From positions 1 through 10,430 of the forward strand of contig DAOUGC010000016.1 of assembly GCA_034429695.1 (NCBI GenBank): a DNA stretch of 10,430 nt, in the 5' to 3' direction. The DNA is from DAOUGC01 sp034429695. Its GTDB lineage: Bacteria; Chloroflexota; Anaerolineae; Anaerolineales; Anaerolineaceae. This document shows positions 6,355 to 10,430 of the stretch, one piece after another; the stretch's first letter is position 1; every line of letters starts with the position of its first letter. The position numbers were made by a program, and so were the translations under genes. Under the pieces are notes generated by a model that was not told the origin of the DNA, did no database searches, and saw nothing but the letters and a program-made list of their open reading frames with translations.

Positions 6355-6630
6355 ATGTGCAGAAACATCAAACGTCTCCATCTCTACCAGCCGCCCGCCA
6401 CACATGAAGAAATCCATGCTGCCGCGCTGCAATACGTGCGCAAGGTCAGCGGCTTCAACCGGCCGTCACAGGTAAATGAATCTGCTTTCAACGCAGCCGT
6501 GGATGCCATTGCTGCTGCCACCAGCGCCCTGCTGGACAGCCTGCACAGCAGCGCCCCACCGCGCAATCGCGAAGAGGACGCTGCCCGCGCGCGGGCTCGT
6601 TCTGAACGGCGCTTTCCAAAGCAAGCCTGA
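6355..6630 (+). CDS. DUF2277 family protein
   Basis: A 91-residue protein that matches DUF2277 along nearly its full length: MCRNIKRLHLYQPPAT at the N-terminus, AALQYVRKVSGFNRPS (23-38), and the basic tail APPRNREEDAARARARSERRF (67-87). It is small, soluble and largely helical, with a charged C-terminal helix; its function is unknown. The start is fixed by the conserved MCRNI beginning and by GGGAG (6342-6346) 8 nt upstream; the frame is open farther upstream but that part overlaps the promoter. The strong promoter suggests it is well expressed. The DinB gene begins 74 nt later and may share the transcript. Confidence 0.9.
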   Translation: MCRNIKRLHLYQPPATHEEIHAAALQYVRKVSGFNRPSQVNESAFNAAVDAIAAATSALLDSLHSSAPPRNREEDAARARARSERRFPKQA

Positions 6631-6638
6631 AGCAATCA

Positions 6639-6666
6639 CCTGCAGGGTTCGCTCTGTTCCCGCAGG
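6639..6666 (+). other. Imperfect hairpin between DUF2277 and DinB genes
   Basis: CCTGC(A)GGG pairs with CCCGCAGG around an 11-nt loop, giving an 8-bp GC-rich stem with one bulged A. No T-tract follows, so it is at best an attenuating or RNA-stabilising hairpin between the two genes. Confidence 0.35.
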
Positions 6667-6704
6667 AATTAATGTTGATTACCGAAAATGAATGGAGGAA
6701 AACC

Positions 6705-7214
6705 ATGGGTAACATTCCCGTTCCCGATCTAATCCAATCTGTCATCACCCTGCTCACTGAGGGCTACCCGGGTCCATCCAACCCACGTGAGACGTGGTGG
6801 GTGGATAACACACCGGATGCGGGTATTCTGGGTGTTTTGAAGGATGTCAGCGCTGTTGAGGCGTCCACTTCAGTGGACGGCAGCGGCGACGCTGGCAGCA
6901 CCATTGCCGCCAACGTTGAGCATTTACGCTGGAGCCTGGCCAACGTCAACGCCACCTTCCGCGGGACCGCCTATAACACCAACTGGAGCGAGAGCTGGGC
7001 GCTGGTGAATGCAGACGAAGCCGCCTGGAGTCGTTTGCGCGCCGACCTTGCCAAAGAATTTGAGAGCCTGGTGGAGATCCTGTCCAAACAACAGGAGTTG
7101 CCGAATGAATACCTGAACGGCGTGTTGGCGCTGATTCCACATGCCGCTTTTCACCTGGGCATCATCCGTCAGATGATCGAGCGGGTACGCACCAGGGCAA
7201 TGCAGCAGGGATGA
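6705..7214 (+). CDS. DinB-like metal-binding protein
   Basis: A 169-residue four-helix-bundle protein of the DinB/YfiT type. The metal-binding His triad is visible: His73 in NVEHLRWSL, and His146 and His150 in LIPHAAFHLGIIRQM, the usual HxxxH-xx-IR arrangement. Members include metal-dependent thiol or cofactor transferases and many proteins without a known reaction. A long insert rich in Asp, Ser and Ala (about 35-68) precedes the first ligand. I choose ATG 6705 over 6672 because GGAGG (6694-6698) lies 6 nt ahead and no SD precedes the upstream ATG. The VOC gene starts 3 nt after the stop, with its ribosome site inside this gene's last codons, so the two are probably co-translated. Confidence 0.85.
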   Translation: MGNIPVPDLIQSVITLLTEGYPGPSNPRETWWVDNTPDAGILGVLKDVSAVEASTSVDGSGDAGSTIAANVEHLRWSLANVNATFRGTAYNTNWSESWALVNADEAAWSRLRADLAKEFESLVEILSKQQELPNEYLNGVLALIPHAAFHLGIIRQMIERVRTRAMQQG

Positions 7215-7217
7215 TGC

Positions 7218-7598
7218 ATGAAAATTCAACTGGTCAGTCTGATCGTCAATGACCCACTGGCTGCTCACCGCTTCTATACCGAAATCATGGGCTTTACCAG
7301 CCGGCTTTATCAGCCCGAGGCATACCTTGCAATCGTTGCCTCACCGGAAGAACCGGACGGTACTGGCCTGCTGCTCGAGCCAAACCAACATCCGGTCTCG
7401 AAAGCCTTTCAACAGGGCATCTATAATGAAGGCATGCCTGTGATCGTTTTCAGCGTGCCTGACATTCAGGCTGAGTACAAACGTCTGAGAGCCCTGGGTG
7501 TAAAATTCCGCCAACCACCCCAACAGGCAGCCTGGGGTGGTTGGGAAGCTGTGCTGGATGATACTTGCGGCAATTATGTTCAAATCACACAGGCATAG
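7218..7598 (+). CDS. VOC (glyoxalase/bleomycin-resistance fold) protein
   Basis: A 126-residue single-module VOC protein. Its two beta-alpha-beta-beta-beta halves are seen as IVNDPLAAHRFYTEIMGF ... LLLEPN (1-55) and MPVIVFSVPDIQAEYKRLRALGV ... DDTCGNYVQI (73-123). Such proteins work as dimers on small electrophiles, extradiol substrates or drugs. Of the usual metal ligands, Glu54 is kept. The first-strand His/Gln position is hydrophobic or Ser, and the last-strand Glu appears as Gln122, so a classical metal centre is doubtful. AGGGA (7207-7211) overlaps the end of the DinB gene, pointing to translational coupling. It may share a substrate with DinB, which is inference. Confidence 0.88.
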   Translation: MKIQLVSLIVNDPLAAHRFYTEIMGFTSRLYQPEAYLAIVASPEEPDGTGLLLEPNQHPVSKAFQQGIYNEGMPVIVFSVPDIQAEYKRLRALGVKFRQPPQQAAWGGWEAVLDDTCGNYVQITQA

Positions 7599-7675
7599 GT
7601 GGCACCTGATTTACCCCCCAGAGCCGCCCCGGCAATGATGTTTAGATCACCCGGATTGAGAAGGAACAAGTCATC

Positions 7676-8140
7676 ATGGATACCCATTCCCGTTTGAGTT
7701 TTCGCGCCGTCCTGCGTCTGGAAGGCAAAACTGCCACCGGCATCCAGGTTCCATCCAGGATCGTGCAGGCGTTGGGGCAGGGCCAGAAACCACCCGTTCG
7801 CGTGACCATTGGCGGGCACACTTACCGCAGTCACGTGGCTGCCTACAACGGGGTCTACATGCTCCCGGTCTCCGCCGAAAACCGTGAAAAAGCCGGTGTG
7901 TCAGCCGGTGACGAGGTGGAAGTGTTCATTGAGCTGGATAACGAGCCGCGCATGGTCGAAGCCCCGGCTGATTTTCAACAGGCGCTGGATGCTGACCCTG
8001 CCGCCCGTCACAACTGGGAGAAGCTGTCGTACAGTCACAAACGCCGGCATGTACTGGCGATTGACGAGGCAAAATCGCCCGGGACACGCGCGCGGCGTAT
8101 CGAAAAAGCCATCATCATGCTGCGTGAAGGTGGCAAATAA
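7676..8140 (+). CDS. YdeI/OmpD-associated family protein (DUF1905 + OmdA-type C-terminus)
   Basis: A 154-residue soluble protein with two recognised parts. The N-terminal DUF1905 barrel (about residues 8-87) shows FRAVLRLEG, GIQVPSRIVQALG and GVSAGDEVEVFIELD. The C-terminal helical segment of the YdeI/OmdA type (about 97-152) shows SYSHKRRHVLAIDEAKSP then TRARRIEKAIIMLREG. Homologues are annotated as bacteriocin-protection or OmpD-associated proteins, but the molecular activity is unsettled. AAGGA (7661-7665) lies 10 nt before ATG, slightly long. A 77-nt gap follows the VOC gene, with no clear terminator or promoter in it, so read-through from the DinB-VOC pair is possible. A strong terminator follows. 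Confidence 0.85.
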   Translation: MDTHSRLSFRAVLRLEGKTATGIQVPSRIVQALGQGQKPPVRVTIGGHTYRSHVAAYNGVYMLPVSAENREKAGVSAGDEVEVFIELDNEPRMVEAPADFQQALDADPAARHNWEKLSYSHKRRHVLAIDEAKSPGTRARRIEKAIIMLREGGK

Positions 8141-8158
8141 CCTTTTGCCAATCACCTG

Positions 8159-8194
8159 ACAACCGGTCCAGACAGGACCGGTTGTTTGTTTTAG
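8159..8194 (+). terminator. Intrinsic terminator after the YdeI-like gene
   Basis: ACAACCGGTCC (8159-8169) pairs perfectly with GGACCGGTTGT (8175-8185) around the loop AGACA, and TTGTTTTA follows. The 11-bp stem with a T-rich tail is a convincing end for the preceding transcription unit. Confidence 0.9.
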
Positions 8195-8229
8195 CATATG
8201 GACGCGATCATCCAGTCCGGCAATTAGGG

Positions 8230-8235
8230 TATAGT
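8230..8235 (+). promoter_or_regulatory. Possible -10 box of the membrane protein gene
   Basis: TATAGT is the best -10 candidate in the 140-bp gap after the terminator, but there is no good -35 at the right distance. A promoter must exist in this gap because the preceding unit is terminated. The leader would be about 90 nt. The flanking GGGT-N7-ACCC gives a small dyad over the box. Confidence 0.3.
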
Positions 8236-8334
8236 TAACCCAGCCAGATCGTCCCCGTCTTCATCCAACCCAACCTGGGATCCCGCCCTGGCAGAGTCAA
8301 TGCATGGGCGATTTTACTTTTAGGGAGGTTCCCC

Positions 8335-9198
8335 ATGACCATGCCCCCTCTGCACGCTGGCTCAGTGTCGTCAGCGCAAAAAGATCTGCGTACACCCACG
8401 TTCCTGTCGATCATCATTGCCCTTCTGCTGACCGGCTCTTCACTGGCAGGGCTGCTTTTCAGCCCGATCATCTACCCCACCCCGGAATTAAACAATGCTT
8501 TTCCTGCCAACGATGTCATCAACCTGATCATCGGCATGCCCATCCTTCTGATTACCATGGGAACCGCACAGCGCGGCAGCCTGAGCGGATTGCTCTTGTG
8601 GCCCGGTGCGCTGTTCTTCGTCACCTATAACGCCATGGTTTATTTGATCGGCATGCCTCCGGGTTTGTTGAGCATCATTTACCTGGCACAATTGATCCTC
8701 AGCGCATGGGCAATCCTGCTTGTCCTGCAAGGCACGGATCGGGAACGGGTAAAAACCTGTCTTTCCGGCAGGGCTCCGGCGCGGTATGCCGGTTTCACCC
8801 TGGCTGGGCTGGGAGCATTGATCTTTTTGCGTGCCGCCGCCATGCTGGTTCCGGCACTGCTCTCCGGCGCCCCCCTGCCAGCACCCGAACTTGGCCTGCA
8901 CATTGCCGACCTGATCATCTCATCAGCATGGGTTGTGGGTGGAGCGCTGCTCATTCGCCGCTCAGTCACCGGTTACCTTTTCGGGTTGGGGTTATTATTC
9001 CACGGGAGCCTGCTGTTCGTTTCCCTGCTGGCGCTCATGCTGTTGCAACCACTCTTCACCGGCTCTGTCTTTTCCCCTGGTGATTTTGTGGTCATCGCCG
9101 TTTCCAGCCTGATCTGCGTTGTCCCGTTCGCATTGTTCTGGCGCGCCATATTGCGTTACCAGGATAAAAAAGAACAATCGGAGGGGAAAATCGCGTAA
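8335..9198 (+). CDS. Polytopic membrane protein of unknown function (8 predicted helices)
   Basis: A 287-residue, very hydrophobic protein in the cytoplasmic membrane. I count eight likely transmembrane segments at about residues 22-43, 60-77, 84-106, 111-132, 151-176, 186-207, 212-240 and 248-271. Charges place both ends inside: QR at 79-80, the Arg/Lys-rich loop 133-150, RR at 208-209 and the tail RYQDKKEQSEGK. No catalytic or transport motif stands out, and I do not recognise a family with confidence. The start is well supported by GGGAGG (8323-8328) 6 nt before ATG. It appears to be a single-gene unit; the REP-like array begins about 30 nt after the stop and may serve as its 3' end. Confidence 0.82.
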   Translation: MTMPPLHAGSVSSAQKDLRTPTFLSIIIALLLTGSSLAGLLFSPIIYPTPELNNAFPANDVINLIIGMPILLITMGTAQRGSLSGLLLWPGALFFVTYNAMVYLIGMPPGLLSIIYLAQLILSAWAILLVLQGTDRERVKTCLSGRAPARYAGFTLAGLGALIFLRAAAMLVPALLSGAPLPAPELGLHIADLIISSAWVVGGALLIRRSVTGYLFGLGLLFHGSLLFVSLLALMLLQPLFTGSVFSPGDFVVIAVSSLICVVPFALFWRAILRYQDKKEQSEGKIA

Positions 9199-9230
9199 TT
9201 ACTTTCTGCCACTTCGTTGGTCACCTGTGT

Positions 9231-10130
9231 GGGTCGGATGGGCGTTCTCCCAATCCGACGGTTTGACTTTTCGTAGGTCGGGTTGGCGTTCTCCCTACCC
9301 GACGATTTGACCCCATCTGTAATCAGCGCAAAAAAGATGGGTCCAAAAGCTGCGCCTGCTTTTCGTGGGTCAGGTTGGCGTTCTCCCAACCCGACGATTT
9401 GACCATGGCATCAGTATAAAAAGTTGGGTCCAAAAGCGGACCCATCCTACACCTGCTTTTCGTGGTTCGGGTTGGCGTTCTCCCAACCCGATGGTTTTGC
9501 CCCATCTGTAATCAGCGCACAAAAAATGATGGGTCCAAAAGCGGACCCATCCTACGCCTGCTTTTCGTGGGTCGGGTTGGTGTTCTCCCAACCCGACGGT
9601 TTGACCATGGCACCAGTATAAAATGATGGGTCCAAAAGCGGCCCCATCCTACGCTTGCTTTTCGTAGGTCGGGTTGGCGTTCTCCCAACCCGACGGTTTG
9701 ACTCCATCTGTAATCAGAGCAAAAAAAAGATGGGTCCAAAAGCGGACCCATCCTACGCCTGCTTTTCGTGGGTCGGGTTGGCGTTCTCCCAACCCGACGG
9801 TTTGACCACGGCATCAGCGTATAAGCCGTCTGCTTTTCGTTGGTCAGGTTGGTGTTCTCCAAACCCGACGGTTTGACCACAGCATCAGCGCATAAAAATG
9901 ATGGGCCCAAAAGCGGACCCATCCTACACCTGCTTTTCGTGGTTCGGGTTGGCGTTCTCCCAACCCGACGGTTTGACCCCATCCGTAATCAGCGTATAAA
10001 AAGATAGGTCCAAAAGCGGGCCCATCCTGCGCCTGCTTTTCGTAGGTCGGGTTGGCGTTCTCCCAACCCGACGGGTTCGCTATGGCATTAGCATATAAAA
10101 TGATGGGTCCAAAAGCGGACCCATCCTACG
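9231..10130. repeat. REPIN/BIME-like array of two hairpin families
   Basis: About 900 bp of non-coding tandem repeats with a period close to 100 bp. Family H1 (27 nt; arms GTCGGGTTGG and CCAACCCGAC, loop CGTTCTC) starts at 9233, 9277, 9369, 9466, 9571, 9668, 9772, 9843, 9943 and 10046. Family H2 (24 nt; arms GATGGGTCC and GGACCCATC, loop AAAAGC) starts at 9336 (right arm missing), 9423, 9528, 9625, 9729, 9900, 10003 and 10102. H2 is followed by CTAC, an 11-nt linker and GTAG/GTGG, then H1. Read outward from the linker, each hairpin therefore carries a GTAG-like foot, as in REP sequences, and the pair is head to head, as in REPINs. REP elements are moved by RAYT (TnpA_REP) transposases; none is in the window. 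No credible gene lies here. Confidence 0.88.
9729..9798. repeat. Best-preserved REPIN-like unit of the array
   Basis: One H2 hairpin (9729-9752), CTAC, linker GCCTGCTTTTC, GTGG and one H1 hairpin (9772-9798). Both stems are perfect here: 9 bp with a 6-nt loop in H2, and 10 bp with a 7-nt loop in H1. It serves as the reference copy for comparing the others. Confidence 0.8.
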
Positions 10131-10135
10131 CTTGA

Positions 10136-10167
10136 CTCCCCCATCAAATATAACGTCGATGGGGGAG
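10136..10167. other. Hairpin beyond the array, possible end of the minus-strand gene
   Basis: CTCCCCCATC (10136-10145) and GATGGGGGAG (10158-10167) form a perfect 10-bp stem around a 12-nt AT-rich loop. It lies 38 nt past the stop of the minus-strand gene, where a terminator is expected, but no T-tract follows in either direction. It shares no core with H1, and only CCATC/GATGGG with H2. Confidence 0.5.
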
Positions 10168-10181
10168 GAGAAAAATGGCCC

Positions 10182-10199
10182 AAATCCGTGAAATCCGTT
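10182..10199. repeat. Short 9-bp direct repeat
   Basis: AAATCCGTG is followed at once by AAATCCGTT. Only two units are present, in the 3' flank of the minus-strand gene; no function is evident. Confidence 0.4.
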
Positions 10200-10205
10200 G
10201 TCAGG

Positions 10206-10430
10206 TCAGCGGCTTTCGTACGGCTTTGCAAAACGTTGTTCAAAAACCCCGTTTTCCTTCAACTGTTGATCCCAGTAAAAACTGAGCAACGGCGTGATTG
10301 ACAGCAGCCGGAACACGGGGTCCAGATAGAACGGGAAGCGCTCCAACCCCGCGAAATTTTTAACCAGTTGCGGGTCAAAACCGCCCGTCTGCGCCAGACT
10401 GCGACCCAGCGCCTGAGCCTGAGCGAACAA
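10206..10430 (-). CDS. C-terminal part of an unrecognised protein (5' end outside window)
   Basis: The minus-strand frame is open from the window edge to TGA at 10206-10208, giving the last 74 residues of a longer protein. There is no start codon with a ribosome site inside, so the gene continues beyond the window. The segment has an aromatic stretch (FPFYLDPVFRLLSITPLLSFYW) that could be an amphipathic or membrane-associated helix, and a charged tail ending RFAKPYESR. Codon use and GC-rich third positions look genuinely coding. I cannot assign a family from this fragment. Confidence 0.6.
   Translation of the reverse strand: MFAQAQALGRSLAQTGGFDPQLVKNFAGLERFPFYLDPVFRLLSITPLLSFYWDQQLKENGVFEQRFAKPYESR

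Noticed and set aside
9323..9982. Several overlapping minus-strand open frames of 60-156 codons across the repeat array, rich in repeated RRVGRTPTR- and KSRRRMGPLL-like segments
   Set aside because: They only translate the hairpin repeats. The frames drift between units, no ribosome site or promoter precedes them, and the protein repeats mirror the DNA repeats. Such frames are annotation artefacts.
9231..10130. CRISPR array
   Set aside because: The spacers are two recurring sequences, not unique ones. Units are ~100 bp and contain two hairpins, and no cas gene is present.
9231..10130. Integron attC array or protein-coding tandem repeat
   Set aside because: No gene cassettes lie between the hairpins, no attC core sites are visible, and no frame stays open in a gene-like way.
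1..10430. tRNA, rRNA, prophage, toxin-antitoxin or anti-phage defence genes
   Set aside because: No sequence resembling these was found on either strand; the genes present are ordinary metabolic, regulatory and small conserved proteins.

Overview
The window is a dense stretch of bacterial chromosome, moderately GC-rich, with short intergenic gaps and AT-rich promoters. The protein set is ordinary housekeeping/accessory content: an aldo/keto reductase, PadR and MocR-type regulators, an alpha/beta hydrolase, a HAD phosphatase, an AlkZ-like winged-helix protein, DUF2277, DinB, VOC and YdeI/DUF1905 proteins. Together with the repeat type at the right end it resembles Chloroflexota (Anaerolineae-like) genomes. 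That assignment is inferred from general familiarity with such gene sets, with no marker gene present, and is only moderately secure.

Left part (1-2830): the 3' end of an aldo/keto reductase gene, cut by the window edge at its catalytic Tyr, ends in a clear intrinsic terminator. A compact operon follows: PadR regulator - DUF4180 protein - alpha/beta hydrolase. It starts from a promoter overlaid by three consecutive AT-rich dyads, the first of which has the ATGT-N8-ACAT form known for PadR operators, so PadR autoregulation is likely. A perfect 16-bp inverted repeat separates this operon from a MocR-type (GntR-aminotransferase) regulator. It sits next to that gene's -35 region and resembles PdxR/MocR half-sites, so it may be an operator, a terminator, or both.

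Middle part (2890-6240): the MocR gene and a HAD phosphatase gene converge with directly abutting stop codons (TGA|TCA). The HAD gene diverges from an AlkZ/YcaQ-like winged-helix protein. The 70-bp space between them holds closely packed divergent -10 boxes, and the winged-helix gene looks leaderless.

Right part (6240-9200): a near-consensus sigma-70 promoter drives a DUF2277 gene, followed by DinB-like and VOC genes that are translationally coupled, a YdeI/DUF1905 gene with a strong terminator, and an eight-helix membrane protein of unknown function.

The most unusual part is 9231-10130, about 900 bp without a credible gene. It is a tandem array of two unrelated hairpin families (10 and 8 copies) in head-to-head pairs separated by an 11-nt linker, each hairpin having a GTAG-like foot. 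This is the layout of REP/REPIN (BIME) elements mobilised by RAYT (TnpA_REP) transposases. The spacers alternate between two types, giving a ~200-bp higher-order repeat, and some copies have lost one hairpin. Beyond it lies the 3' end of an unrecognised minus-strand gene.
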